From: Pollenia angustigena
Taxonomy: Eukaryota > Arthropoda > Insecta > Diptera > Polleniidae
Direction of reading: 5' to 3'
Length of the DNA stretch: 64,000 nt
NCBI GenBank assembly: GCA_930367215.1
Contig: OV884059.1
Location: forward strand, 34,029,882-34,093,881
Shown here: piece by piece, positions 11,444 through 22,645 of the stretch
Layout: every line of letters starts with the position of its first letter
Position numbering within the stretch: position 1 is the stretch's first letter
The notes under the pieces: generated by a model
Told to the model about the DNA's origin: nothing
The model's database searches: none
Seen by the model: the letters and a program-made list of their open reading frames with translations, nothing else
Made by a program: the position numbers and the translations under genes

Positions 11444-11502
11444 TTAGTTAATTTTATACCATATTTTTAGGTAATTTTACCTATGGTTTTTTTTTGTGTG
11501 TA

Positions 11503-12404
11503 AGAGCACTATATGCTTTAATTTAAAAAGTGTGAGTGTATTGAAAGGAATTGAAAGGCAAAACATGAAGTGGAATTGTTCTGTTTTGTTATGGTGCTCC
11601 TCAAATATAATGTTAAAATTGATATGCATAATTGAATTTCAACCCCACTGTATAGAACTTTCGAGCAGCCAGATAATTGTTACGACTAAAGGTATGCTTT
11701 AGTTTTATGATGTATAATAGTTAAATTAACTGCCAGGCCCACAATGTCGACAAGAACATTTCTTTCGCATATTTATTTGAAAACGATAATAAAAAACTAA
11801 ATTTTGTTTTTGTTCTCAATATAAATATACGAAAGAAATGTTATTGTCAACATCCTGGGCCAGGCAGTAAAACACAGCTTCAATATTCGATTTCAAATGT
11901 TTATCGGATAACAATGGGTAAAACGGATAAATTCAGTATCCTCATATCTCCAAAATCACTCTAGCGATTTTATCTCCATTTTTATTTATAATTTCTGAGT
12001 TTTATTCAACAAGAAAGTTATCACCACTGTTCGCGACGCAACGTTGACGCTCTTGTTTAGATATGGCATACCAGCGTAAAAGCTAAGCCAAAGAAAACGT
12101 TCAGCCTTCCACTCTTGTTAAAGTACGGCTGTTAAGCATTCCAATATTAAAATACGAACGTGTCAGAAAATGTAATGTTTAATTTAAATTGACTTTAAGA
12201 GAATTTTGGCCAATTTTCAGGATATTAAAACACATTTATGTTTAAAATCGTTTTAAATACAAAATTCTTTTCTTCACTAAACACTTAAATAAAACTTAAT
12301 TCACCTATGTGGTATATTGAAATTCAACTAAAGTTTCCATTGGAATAACTTAGCAAGCTGCTTAGCAAAATGGCTATAAATCGTCAAATATAATGGAAAC
12401 TTAA
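11503..12404. other. Spacer with a repeat shared with 39.6 kb
   Basis: Mostly unassigned AT-rich sequence. The block 12025-12145 (CAACGTTGACGCTCTTGTTT, then GGCATACCAGCGTAAAAGCT) matches about 39590-39705 (CAACGTTGATGCTCTTGCTT, then GGCATATCAGCGTAAAAGCT) and so belongs to a dispersed family. Nothing coding was seen. Confidence 0.5.
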
Positions 12405-13961
12405 GTCTGAGTTCATACGGCGCATGTCTTATTGACAAGATTCTTCCTTTTTCTTCTTTGAACATGAATTGGCGTTCAAATGATTCATGTCATGTTGACG
12501 ACATGTTTTTTATTTTGTTTTATTTGATATTGAAAACAAAATTAAACAACGAATAAGAAAGCAAAACGTAAAGACAGTAAGTACATCATTGATGTTCAAA
12601 AATGTTTTGCATATGTATTATGAGATAATTTCAAAATACAGAGATACGCAAAACTAAACGCACAAATTTTATTTAAATTTAATACAAATAAATTGTTTTG
12701 ATTGTAAAATATTTATATTTTTCTAAATTTTCTATTTTTCAAATTGACTTTTAAAATTTTAACTTTTAAATATGTTTAACAAACAGTAAGAATTGAAAAT
12801 TTTTAACTATTACCATTAAAAAAAATCAATGTGAAGTGCGAGCATGTTTAGAAATTAAAATTAAGAATTATATCTAAAAAAAAACTCCAATAAATTCTTC
12901 TACATTTATGCTTTTATGACAATTTCGTAAAAACATTCAAATATTTTTTAATTTTATTACTTATCTTACACACTGTATTTGAAATAAGATCAACTCATCT
13001 TCCGTACGTGTGCAACTAATGACGATTTCTTTTCTGAGAAAAATGTTGCATTAATGTTACATGTTCTATATTTTTGTGTTCGTTTGTACAAAAAATACAA
13101 CTGTGGGAAAAATTTTAAAGTTCTTTTGTGAATATGTTGATAAAAAACGTGCAAAACATGTTGCATGTTTTACCCTTACTTTTACTTAAGGTGTTCATAC
13201 TGCCCTGTCTTACAATTTTGGTACTTACTACTTTGTTTGTACAACCAATGTTTTATTTTGTTTGTCATAATTCATACAGCTCATAATTTTGTAAAAAAAT
13301 TATTTTAAAACAAAATATAAATATATTTACACATCATTAAAATAAAAAAAAAGTCTATTTATATGATAATCATTTAAATTTTTTTAAGCCATTAGTGATG
13401 TCAATATTTGTTTCCAAGCCATAATTGCGTGCAGAAACCGCTTAAATAGCTTTAAAAATCGCTCATGAAGTACATTAATGATGAAAGTGTAATAGTTGTA
13501 AATAAAAGCAGCTAATTGTGTTCTATTGAAATTGCACAACATGTAACACTTCCAGTGATTATAGGTAACATTAGAAAATGTTACATGTACATACATTAAC
13601 ATATTTTTTTCAGAAAAGAAATCGCCATAAATTAATGAGCGTAACACAGCGTTTACATTTGCCAGTACTGGCAAGACAGTAAGCATATACATATTAGTTG
13701 GCAAAACAATGCAAAAACAAAATAGCTGTAAAAGTGTTTATGTATTAGTGAAAAAGTTTGAATGAATTGGTACTGTCTTGCCAGTACTGGCAAATGTAAA
13801 CGCTATGTAAAAAACAAAGGGGTGGGGCTTCTAAACAATTGTTTGCTTGAATGAACATCACTGCAGTACATGCATCTGTGTGCTCGTTTCTTTTCCCCTC
13901 GCCCTTCTCGCCTATAAAGAAGAAATCTTGTCAATAAGACATGAGCCGTATGAACACAGAC
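12405..13961. mobile_element. MITE with GTCTGAGTTCATACGG ends, TAA duplication, internally interrupted
   Basis: The left end GTCTGAGTTCATACGGC and the complementary right end GTATGAACACAGAC are flanked by TAA (12402-12404, 13962-13964). A complete 263-bp relative lies at 47990-48252 in inverted orientation. Comparison shows that sequence from about 12582 to 13865 is an insertion into the middle of this copy, between AAAGACAGTA and CATGCATCTGTG. That inner insertion itself holds the 163-bp MITE 13645-13807, so three layers are visible. Confidence 0.8.
13645..13807. mobile_element. MITE with CACAGCGTTTACATTTGCC ends, copy 1
   Basis: The ends CACAGCGTTTACATTTGCCA and its complement each contain a short palindrome, CCAGTACTGG. 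TAA flanks both sides (13642-13644, 13808-13810). A near-identical copy in the opposite orientation lies at 17665-17817, also with TAA. No coding capacity. Confidence 0.85.
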
Positions 13962-14001
13962 TAAGTTGAATTTAAATGTGCCAGATATGTGAATTAAGTT
14001 A

Positions 14002-14539
14002 TAGTACGTTTCCACTTACATGTTTTGGGCCACAAAACTAGTTTTGCAGCAAAATAAGTGTTTTGCTACTTGTTTTCCTATACATTTTTCATGTTCGAAA
14101 ACTCAAACAAAAACTTGTTTTGCTTCAAAACATGTCGAAAATCATGAATACAACTCTGGGTTATCCATTATTGGTGATTGATAATTTCGAAAAAATATTT
14201 ACCAAAATATCAAGACTTATTAAATAGGTTTATGCATTTCTCCAGCTGATTTATTTGCTTGCAGCGTAAAAATAAAATAGTAAAAAGGTAGTAAATTATG
14301 TGCTTTTATATACGTACATATATGTATATCTGTGTATTAAAAAACAAACAAGAAAATCTCATGTTAAAGAAAAATATTTTTTTTCAACACATATTTTTTT
14401 TGGATCTCATATTTGTTTACAACATAAATGTCAAATTGATTTCGAAAATTTGAAAACCAAAACCAGGTTTTACATAATGGAAACAGTTTGACACGTTTTG
14501 CTCAAAACAAGTTGTTTTACTCATAGCGGAAACATAGTA
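14002..14539. mobile_element. MITE with TAGTACGTTTCC ends, TTA duplication
   Basis: Imperfect 14-bp ends (TAGTACGTTTCCAC and the complement of TACTATGTTTCCGC) are flanked by TTA at 13999-14001 and 14540-14542. Subterminal TTTTGxxxCAAAAC motifs are frequent on both sides. The ends are short, so confidence is moderate. Confidence 0.6.
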
Positions 14540-14549
14540 TTACATTTAA

Positions 14550-14763
14550 GGCCCAACCATAATGAAAATCACATGAGGCAACCATATTGAACTTAAGGAA
14601 GCTTTTTGTTAAGTTTTATGACATTGTCATTTGCTTAAGCAAAGTGCGAAACAGATCGCACATTCCGTATGGAAACAAATGTTTTTTGTTTGGTTTTTTT
14701 TAATACATTTGAGAGAGTTTTTGACAGTAGGTTCAGCACGGCTGTGCATATTATGGTTGGGCC
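14550..14763. mobile_element. MITE with GGCCCAACCATAAT ends, TTAA flanks
   Basis: The perfect ends GGCCCAACCATAAT and ATTATGGTTGGGCC are flanked by TTAA on both sides (14546-14549, 14764-14767). TTAA is the piggyBac-type target, but it is palindromic, so an imperfect TTA duplication cannot be ruled out. It lies only 10 bp from the preceding MITE. Confidence 0.75.
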
Positions 14764-14796
14764 TTAAAGTGCTAACGGTCAATTATTAAGCCCTTA

Positions 14797-14960
14797 TGGT
14801 AGAAGTACATAACATGCGTTAATTCGTCGACGTGTGTCGTGCGTTTAAAAGCGCATGAAAAGCTGCAAGTTACACAACGCGCGTTACAAAAGCTTTTCCT
14901 GTCAGCTGTTTTTTATTTGTACATTGAAAGCGGATTAGAAAGTATATCAAGGTTTTTTTA
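14797..14960. mobile_element. Truncated copy of the ACATAACAYGCGTT MITE
   Basis: AGAAGTACATAACATGCGTT, ATTCGTCGACG and TGTCAGCTGTTTTTTATTTG match the left half of the complete element at 20026-20421. The right end is missing or diverged. Confidence 0.6.
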
Positions 14961-15110
14961 TTTTAATTTATTTTATCAAAATGGCTCTAATCTCAAAATT
15001 TTGTCGATATTTAGGTATTTTTTACATATAATATTTTCTAGAGAACGCTTCAACCTTTCATATAATATAATGCATGGATGGTTGGGTAGCGTATAAAATT
15101 CTGAAGTTAT

Positions 15111-17664
15111 TAAAGTTAAACATTTATATTCTAATTAATCTGCATGTAGGTTTGAGTTTACATGTGGTAATAATTTATATACTTTATGTAATTGCTTCAA
15201 TATGGGTATTACTTAACTATATGGTATAACAAACACCAGCTTCGCTTAATAAATTTTTTTCTTTATTGCCGGCATTCGACTAGATATACGGGTTCTTAAT
15301 TTAATGGTATATCAAGCACCGACTTCGCTCAGCTGAGTTAATTTTCTTCTTTTAAACCAGAAAATTGATATTTCTGTTACAGAAACTAACAAAAAATGGT
15401 GACACCGATTGTTTTTAATTTTGCAAAAACTCGTTTACACTAAGATGATCGCTCCATAATTTACCATAGGCTTCATGTAAAATCCATTCTCGGAAATACT
15501 TAAATATGCCTAAGACGTACCGAATAACGCTATTATAGAAAAATTTGGTCTGTCATAGTTTCATAAAACTAGAAATAACACAACTAAATTTGGAGAAGAT
15601 TGGCCCATAATTTACCATAGGCTCCATATAAAACCCATTCTGGAAAATCATTTAGCCTAAAGCCGTAAACATTTCGATATTGTGGTAAAATATAGGCCAA
15701 TTTAGCTTTAAATGGCTAGAAACAACACGATGCAGTTTTGTGATAATCAGAATACAACTCACGATAGATACCGTAGAAAGCGGGAATTAAAAACTGTAAC
15801 AAATTTTGTATAATTGTATCGAAATTTGGTCTAATTTATGTTTTTAATACTAAAAATTACTCAACCGGCCAAACATTCCAATTATCTCTTTAATGCGGCT
15901 AAACTGATACAAATCATGATAGTTTATTCAAATTTGGTCAAATTAAGTTATATATGGCAAGCAAGTCGGTTAAGTCCGGCCATTTAAAACCCTATACCAC
16001 AGAATATACAAGCAAATATTTGAGACTGTACCTTATTTGGGACTCATGGGCAATTATGGACCCGATATTAAAAAATAAGGCTATGAATCATATTATCTAG
16101 ATATCTAAATATATGAATATGATATTTGTTATTCTTAAAGAAATTTTATAGTATATATCGTCCCCTTAACCCTTTCCGGCCCTGGTAAATTTTACGTTTT
16201 TTGAAGAGAGAAATTTATATATAAATATCTAACTTTTATTGCTTCTTTTAGTCTCTACATGTTATTAGTTATCTCTTAATCGTTGTCTTATAATTTTTTG
16301 CGAGGTTTATTTTGGTATTTGTGTGTACGCGTGCAAAAAGAGGATCATTTTTCGCAGTGCGGAAGACAAGATATGTTACTAACATTATTTTGTTTAAATT
16401 ACACTAAATATATTAAGATTTTCTTATTATTTTGTAACAAAAGCATCATACATTTAAATAATATGCAAATATTTTTAAATACACAATGAATTTTTTGTGT
16501 TTTCTGCGAGCCAAAGTGTACCTACACATATGTGTAATATGGGTTTCTAATACCTCATTTTTGCGTAAGAAAACTGTGATTAGGTGCAAGCGTTTGGTGA
16601 GGACTTTGCCGAATAATTCCTTTGTATTCTTTGTTCGGTATTTTACCAGCTTACTACTTTTGAGGCGATTGGCGGAAATGAATGTACATGGAACTGGCAC
16701 AATACAAACAAATCGTTTGCGCCTAAACTAACAAGTCATTTTCGCAAACAAATAGAAAGAAAATTTTTTGAAAAAATAGTCCAAAAAAACATTAAAAAAT
16801 AAACAAAATTAAATCAAAATATTTACAATTGTGAGCAAATTACCTTTAATTTAAGTACGCTAATATAGATATAACTGGAGGGGGCACTTTTTTGCGCCAG
16901 AGGGCTCCAAAAGTCCCGCCCACTCTAAATGTTTTTGTCTTGTAAAATTTCCTTTAATTCAAGTACCTACAAAAAACACTAAGTGGGCGGGGCCGTTTTT
17001 TTGGATTAAGGGGGCCCACGGGCCTCAACCCCCTTAAATTTTAATTTTAATTTTGTTTTTTTTTTATTTCCAGAGGTGTTCCAATTTTATTTCGTGTGCC
17101 CTGTAAACTACACTTTTGCCGAAAAATTCTCATATTTTGTCCAAGTGAAATCCCAAGGGACACATATGTGTATGTCCCGTTTCTAAGGACATGGGCTTTG
17201 TATGTACTTTTGAAGTTAATTTTTACGCTATCTTAGGGCGAATTATCATATACTGAAAATTTCATTGAAATCTGCCAACTTTGAAATTGCTTGGGTCGGA
17301 AAGGGTAAATATAACAAGAGCGTAAGTGCTCATACGCTATTATTTTTTAATTACATATTTAGAATCTCCATCATTGATTTTATGTCTGGTCACAATTTCG
17401 TCAAATTCTACTTCCAAAAAGTGGGTCAAAATGTCGTTGGAAAAATAGTGTATAATTTCTTGTTCAAAATTTTCCTTCAATAAGTGTGTAAGCTCATATG
17501 CGCTCATAACAACATACAAAATTCAACATATCGTGTAGACACAAAAATTGTATGCTAACTTATATGTTGAAATATCAAATTTGAAAAATTTGGTATTTTT
17601 AGCATATCGTCTAGACACCTAACATATTAAATATGCTGATAGAGGCATTTGTTATTATTTTTAA
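15111..17664. other. Long non-coding tract of degenerate repeats
   Basis: 15190-15345 holds an imperfect direct duplication (ATGGTATAACAAACACCAGC, TTCGCTTAA and a second ATGGTATATCAAGCACCGAC, TTCGCTCAG). 15440-15960 has a redundant phrase ATAATTTACCATAGGC (15459, 15609). 16880-17030 is a GC-richer island with GTCCCGCCCACT and GTGGGCGGGGCC. The two overlapping 80-odd-codon frames at 16446-16731 lie on opposite strands and resemble no protein I know. The motif AACATATCGTSTAGAC occurs near 17525, 17598 and 17853 around the next MITE. No gene was seen. Confidence 0.5.
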
Positions 17665-17817
17665 CATAGCGTTTACATTTGCCAGTACTGGCAAGCCAAT
17701 TCAAACTTTTTCACTAATACATAAACACTTTTACAGCTATTTTGTTTTTGCATTGTTTTGCCAACTAATATGTATATGCTTACTGTCTTGCCAGTACTGG
17801 CAAATGTAAACGCTGTG
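17665..17817. mobile_element. MITE with CATAGCGTTTACATTTGCC ends, copy 2
   Basis: A 153-bp relative of 13645-13807, inverted. It has the same ends with CCAGTACTGG and a TAA duplication at 17662-17664 and 17818-17820. The two copies are nearly identical through the middle, implying recent spread. Confidence 0.85.
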
Positions 17818-18240
17818 TAAGCATATGAGTGTAAGCATACATTTGCTGATTTAACATATCGTCTAGACTAAGCTTAATAAATTTATTCCTTTTATATAAA
17901 AATTATATGTTTTTTAAAGGCCAGTTTACACGGTAATACAATGTATTACGACTTTCTAGAATCAAAATATTATGAAATTCTCTCTGTGTTTAAAAGAAAA
18001 ATATAAAAATCTTTTGCAAGTATAATTCTTAATAACATAAAAGCAGATGGTTGCAGTTTTAAATTATTACAAAAACAACATAAAAATTTCCTGAGTTGAT
18101 TTAAGTTGTTTTTGTAATTGTATAAAAATGCTCCACCTTCAATATACTCTGTTAAAATACAGCTCTGGTGTGATGAGAATACATAATTTTCTAAAATGGT
18201 TAAAAAAAAGCATTTACCGAACGCTTGTCTTACATGCTAA

Positions 18241-18931
18241 AGGCCCAAATACACTTGTCAACTGCTTGACATCAAGCTCGTGTACGTGTGCTTGACATTA
18301 GAACATACATTTGCTGGATCAGCTGTCAAGCATTAATTTTGCATTTTATTTTGAAGTGACAACAACAGGAGCAAAAAATTTTAAAATATAGATAAAAAGT
18401 GTTTAATTGTGATTACATACTTTTAACTGTGTTGTTTTTTAATAAATAAAAAGAAATTGAAGAAAAGAAGGAGACAATTATTAAATAACATTTTTTTCCT
18501 CCAAAATATATTTTTCTTTTCATCCAACATTTTTAGCGTCTGTTCGGTTTGAAATCACGTTTAAAGTGTGTGGGTGCTTAGTGCTGGTTCACACAGGTCA
18601 AGTTTACTTGAACAGTTTTATTTAAATTTTATTTTGAACTTGCGTTCACGTTCATGCACAAAATTAATTTTTGTTTTCTTTTCCTTCAACTTTGTAGCTT
18701 TTTATTATATTACGGATGAAAAAAGAAAAGAAAAATACAAAACTGACTGGTACGGTCAAGTATGTACCCCTTTCCATTCTCTTTACCCCTCTCTCCTAAA
18801 AGCTCAAGACTTGAAGAGTCAAACTTGACCTGTGTGAACCAGCACTTAAAGAGTAACGCCAATACATTCATCAAATCACTCGTCAAGCATGCTAAATATC
18901 TAAATTTTTTGATTTTCCATCAAGCATCGTC
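18241..18931. mobile_element. AGGCCCAAATACACT MITE, copy 1, truncated and interrupted
   Basis: The left end AGGCCCAAATACACTTGTCA and the following 300 bp match the complete copy at 20543-21286. The right end is lost: homology stops at CATCAAGCATCGTC (about 18931), where another element begins. A 265-bp MITE (18581-18845) is inserted inside it, and the complete copy shows the unoccupied site. Confidence 0.8.
18581..18845. mobile_element. MITE with GTGCTGGTTCACACAGG ends, TTA duplication
   Basis: Perfect 25-bp ends, GTGCTGGTTCACACAGGTCA plus AGTTT, at 18581-18605 and 18821-18845. TTA flanks both sides (18578-18580, 18846-18848). The paralogous position in the copy at about 21130-21140 reads GGGTGCTTGAAGAGTAACGC without the insert, an independent empty site. 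Confidence 0.9.
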
Positions 18932-19203
18932 AATAATTGCTCAAGCAATAAGAAAAGCAATCATTGCGCAATGGATTGCCACTCATGGCAATATGCGGTC
19001 TATACGTCGCAAATTTTATGGAGCAATAAAATTTGACGTTTGCCGCAATAAATATTGCTACGTGGAGACCCGGGGTAAGAAGAGCAATCATTGCGCAATG
19101 GATTGCCACTCATGGCAATATGCGGTCTATACGTCGCAATTTTTATGCAGCAATCAAATTTGACGTTTGCCGCAATAAATATTGCTACGTGGAGACCCGG
19201 GGT
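18932..19203. repeat. Tandemly duplicated terminus of the GGTCTCCACGTAGCAAT element
   Basis: Two head-to-tail units of about 127 bp each end in ATTGCTACGTGGAGACCCGG followed by GGT (to 19076 and 19203). Each contains GCAATCATTGCGCAATGGAT and TGGCAATATGCGGTCTATAC. The same block appears inverted at 22646-22790 as the left end of a complete element. Here only one terminus, duplicated, is present. Confidence 0.75.
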
Positions 19204-19825
19204 TAGGTAGCTCAGTTAGTCCCCTTTTACAATGTGGCAAGTGGAAGGCAGACAGACGAAGTTTGTTGGTGAGGGGTTGTAGAGGTAGAGTGTGTAGTAC
19301 ATGACTATCTGCACTGGACATTTGTAGACATTTTTTGCTTCTCTTTTACATTTTTCGGCATTTTCATGTTGTTGCTTCATATCATTTTTCTCACAACAAT
19401 GTAATTGTAGTATCAATACCTGTTAAAAGTTCATCTCCGTCAACAGCGAAAAAGAACGAAAAGAGGAAAACAATAATTTCTGTCTGCCTATTAATTTCGC
19501 GATTGTGAAAGGTTTAGGCAAGTTCAAAAGAGAATAAGAAAAATGTCTGCCTTTCAATTTCAACGTTGTAAATTGGGACTTAGAAAGAGCAAACTATAAA
19601 AAATGTAAACAAAGTTTTTTTTATATTATGGTTTTGTTTATTTTATGAAATGTTGTCAACTTTTTGTTAGTGAGAAACATAGAAACAAAACAAACAAAAT
19701 GCGGTAAATCGCTTAATTTACCTATAAACCGCTTATTCAGCAACACTTTTAATATTTTTTTTTGACATAACTATCGATAACTCACCCTGCGGCCACACGG
19801 TCAAGTTGTTCTCGATAGTCTTTTA
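19204..19825. other. Unassigned spacer
   Basis: AT-rich with a few GC-richer patches. No inverted-repeat pair and no convincing coding segment was recognised. Confidence 0.4.
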
Positions 19826-19941
19826 TGCTGGGTACACACTATGCAACGCATTTACGCAATCTAGTGAGTTAAATTCATTTTTATTCATTCCAGATTGCAT
19901 CAACGCAAAACGCATGTAGGTTGCACTGTGTGTACCCAGCA
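19826..19941. mobile_element. Short MITE with TGCTGGGTACACAC ends, TTA duplication
   Basis: 116 bp long. The ends TGCTGGGTACACAC and GTGTGTACCCAGCA are perfect inverted repeats flanked by TTA (19823-19825, 19942-19944). The next bases inward (ATGCAACGCATTTACGCAA, AACGCAAAACGCATGTAGG) are also loosely complementary. Confidence 0.85.
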
Positions 19942-20025
19942 TTACATACACTGCTTGTCAACACTTACATAAATTGAAAGCTGTGACGTAGGCTGCATTC
20001 AATTTGTAAGCAGTTTACTAAATAA

Positions 20026-20421
20026 AGGTGGGAGTACATAACACGCGTTAGTTCGTCGACGAGTATCGTGCGTTTAAAAACTTAAGCGCGTAAAAAATTG
20101 CAAGTTACACAGCATGCGTTAAGAAAGCCATTCCTGTCAGCTGTTTTTTATTTGTTTACTTATTTGTGCATTAAAAACGGGTTCGAAAGTATATCAATAT
20201 TTTGTTATATTATTGAATTTATTCTTTTTATATAAATATTGCATGTTTTTTAAGCTCCTCAATAAGTTTTTCTTTCATGATCCACAAATTTGTTAAATTA
20301 TTCCTTTTATTGTCAGCTAATTACTTGTCAAAAATACACAACGCGTTGAAAAGTTCAAAGTTAACCAACTTTCTGGACGACAGAGCGCGCGCGCCCTAAC
20401 GCGTGTTATGAACTTCTACCT
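20026..20421. mobile_element. MITE with AGGTGGGAGTACATAACACGCG ends, TAA duplication
   Basis: The left end AGGTGGGAGTACATAACACG and the right end CGTGTTATGAACTTCTACCT are imperfect inverted repeats flanked by TAA (20023-20025, 20422-20424). A truncated relative lies at 14797-14960. It contains a GCGCGCGCGC tract near the right end. Confidence 0.8.
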
Positions 20422-20542
20422 TAAACAATTTATAAAGAAAAGCATGTTATCAGCTGTTAAATTTAAAGTAAAATTGCCAAACAAATGGATAAGTGAAATT
20501 GAAAGCCATCTCGTGGTCAATTTAAAAAGTGTGTGTGTGTTA

Positions 20543-21286
20543 AGGCCCAAATACACTTGTCAAATGCTTGACATCAAGCTCGTGTACGTGTGCTTGACAT
20601 TAGAACATACATTTGCTTGATCAGCTGTCAAGCATTAATTTTGCATTTTATTTTGAAGTGAGAACAACAGGAGCAAAAAATATTAAAATATAGATAAAAA
20701 GTGTTTAATTGTGATTACATACTTTAAACTGTGTTGCTTTTAAATAAATAAAAAAAAAAATTGAGGAAAAGAAGGAGAAAATTATTAAATAACATTTTTT
20801 TTCCTCCAAAACATATTTTTCTTCCGACATTTTTAACGTCTGTTCGGTTTGAAATCACGTTTAAAGCACAGAGTATAAAGAGGCGTCACGAGACAGACAA
20901 TATTGTGTTTTTTCTGTCTTTTTCTTCGAAAGCTGCCCTTTTTGCGTTTTTTGTTTTGATTATGCAATTTGCGTAGATAGTAGCGGCCTGTTTTTACGCA
21001 TTGTCACTTCACCAACAAAAAACGTTTTTTTTTTTTCTCTTTCTTCGAAAGCTGCCCTTGCAAATGATTTAGGCATTTTTCATACGTCACTTTTTTCATC
21101 TCTGTATACTTTGTGGTTTAAAGTGTGTGGGTGCTTGAAGAGTAACGCCAATACATTCATCAAAATCACTCGTCAATCTAAATTTTTTGATTTTCCGTCA
21201 AGCATCGTCGGTGTCACACATACAAACTCATTTTCACTAATCCAACCTTAATGCTGGATGGGAATTTGACCAGTGTATTTGGGCCT
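20543..21286. mobile_element. AGGCCCAAATACACT MITE, copy 2, complete
   Basis: The ends AGGCCCAAATACACT and AGTGTATTTGGGCCT are flanked by TTA (20540-20542, 21287-21289). It is about 744 bp, of which 249 bp (20867-21115) is a later insertion. The copy at 18241 lacks that insertion. Confidence 0.85.
20867..21115. mobile_element. hAT-like MITE, 8-bp duplication GTTTAAAG
   Basis: The ends CACAGAGTATAAAGAG and the complement of CACAAAGTATACAGAG are flanked by a perfect 8-bp duplication, GTTTAAAG (20859-20866, 21116-21123). The paralogous site at about 18559-18566 has a single GTTTAAAG. 8-bp duplications are made by hAT and P elements, and the CA-start fits hAT better. It contains CTTCGAAAGCTGCCCTT twice. 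Confidence 0.85.
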
Positions 21287-21349
21287 TTAGTAAAAAAGTG
21301 AGAGTGTATTGCAAATTGAAAGGCAAAACTTGATCGTGTGGCCACCAAG

Positions 21350-22620
21350 TTAACCCTAGGTCTACACTAAAGATAAATATCTCAGGCAGTTGGCAATAAC
21401 GTCGGCAGAATAACAAATCAATATTTCTGATTGCTCAGCTTATGTTAAAGGCATGGGAAAACGTATTGTTAACTAATAATTAACTAATAATTTGAAAAAA
21501 AATAAAGGAAGAAGGTGCAGTGTAAAAACTGGCGCTATCTTGCAAAAATTATTTTTATTGATATAAATTCTTTCTTGTTCGACTTTATTATTAATTTGTT
21601 TAAGCTTGAGATCTTTTTTATGTAAAAATGTTAATTTTACCTTAACAAAAAAAAAAAAAAAAAAAAAAAAAATAATAATAATAAACTAATACAGCTGATT
21701 AAGAAAAAAATACAACAAACAAATTAATATTTATTTAAAGTATTAAAAATGCTTTTATAAAGCTATCAGAAGATTATTTTAATCATTTTAATGATGAAAT
21801 TGTAAAAATTTATGAATTATTTAAGAAAAAAAAATAAAAACATTAAGCAGAAATCGTGGCCGGTTATACACGATCATGTTGGCGATTCCACATTACCCTA
21901 GGTCTACACTGAAGATAAATATCTCAGCCAGTTGGCAATAACGTCGGCAGAAAAACAAAGCAATATTTCTTATTGTTCAGCTTATGTAAAAGGCATGTGA
22001 AAACGTATTAATGTTAACTCATAATTTGAAAAAATCAAGGAAGAAGGTACAGTGTAAAAACTGGCGCTATCTCGCAAAAATTATTTTTATTGATATAAAT
22101 TATTTCTTATTCGACTTTATTATTGAAATGTATATTAATTTGTTTAAGCTTGATGCCTTTTTTATATAAAAATATTACTTTAACAAAAAAAAAAAAAAAA
22201 AAATAAATAACTAAAAAATTAATATTTTTATATAAAAAGAACACAAATTTATATAAATTTAAATAATAAAGGTGAATAAGAAAAAATTATATTAATAAAA
22301 ATAATTGTTGTAATTTTATTTTAGTGTTTATTAAATTCTTTAATTTAATCCTTTAACTACAATTATAATTTGCTACCATTTCACAAATATAATTTCTTTC
22401 TCACACAATTTGCTTTTATATTTTTATTTTTAGCTTTTTTTCTCAATTGACAACCAAATTTGACGTTTTATGTAGGAAATAATTGTCAACGAAAATGGAC
22501 TAACAATTATTGCAACATAAATTGTCGGCAATAAATATGTACAAAAAATTGCTGTCTACATTAAAGATAACATAATTTTGACATTTACTGCAATATATGT
22601 CGCAATAATTATCTCTGGTA
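21350..22620. repeat. Duplicated CCCTAGGTCTACACT element(s)
   Basis: CCCTAGGTCTACACTAAAGA (about 21353) and CCCTAGGTCTACACTGAAGA (about 21897) head two long, closely similar segments. Both include GGCAATAACGTCGGCAGAA and a downstream A-rich tract (about 21641-21672 with AAT repeats, and 22186-22202). A diverged inverted end (ATTATCTCTGGTATAGAC) lies near 22608. This looks like nested or tandem copies of one inverted-repeat family. Exact element borders were not resolved. Confidence 0.5.
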
Positions 22621-22645
22621 TAGACGGGCAGTTATACTCAGTTTG

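Larger units (their letters stand above)
9918..11500. mobile_element. Inverted-repeat element with CACACAAAAAAA ends
   Basis: The left end CACACAAAAAAATAG (9918) pairs with a right end running TTTTTTTTGTGTG (to 11500). Both are followed inward by matching GGTAATTTTACC-like palindromic blocks, and both are flanked by TA. That suits a TA-duplicating (Tc1/mariner-type) non-autonomous element, although the palindromic TA flank is weak evidence. The interior has many AATTACC/GGTAATTT motifs and no transposase. Two other MITEs (10286-10546 and 11065-11443) sit inside it. Confidence 0.6.

Noticed and set aside
16446..16731. Overlapping 80-codon open frames on both strands
   Set aside because: No recognisable motif. 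Antisense overlap and AT-rich composition point to chance.
21641..21680. Poly(A) plus AAT repeats as a polyadenylation or retro-tail signal
   Set aside because: The same tract recurs at 22186 inside a duplicated inverted-repeat element. It is a simple repeat belonging to that family.
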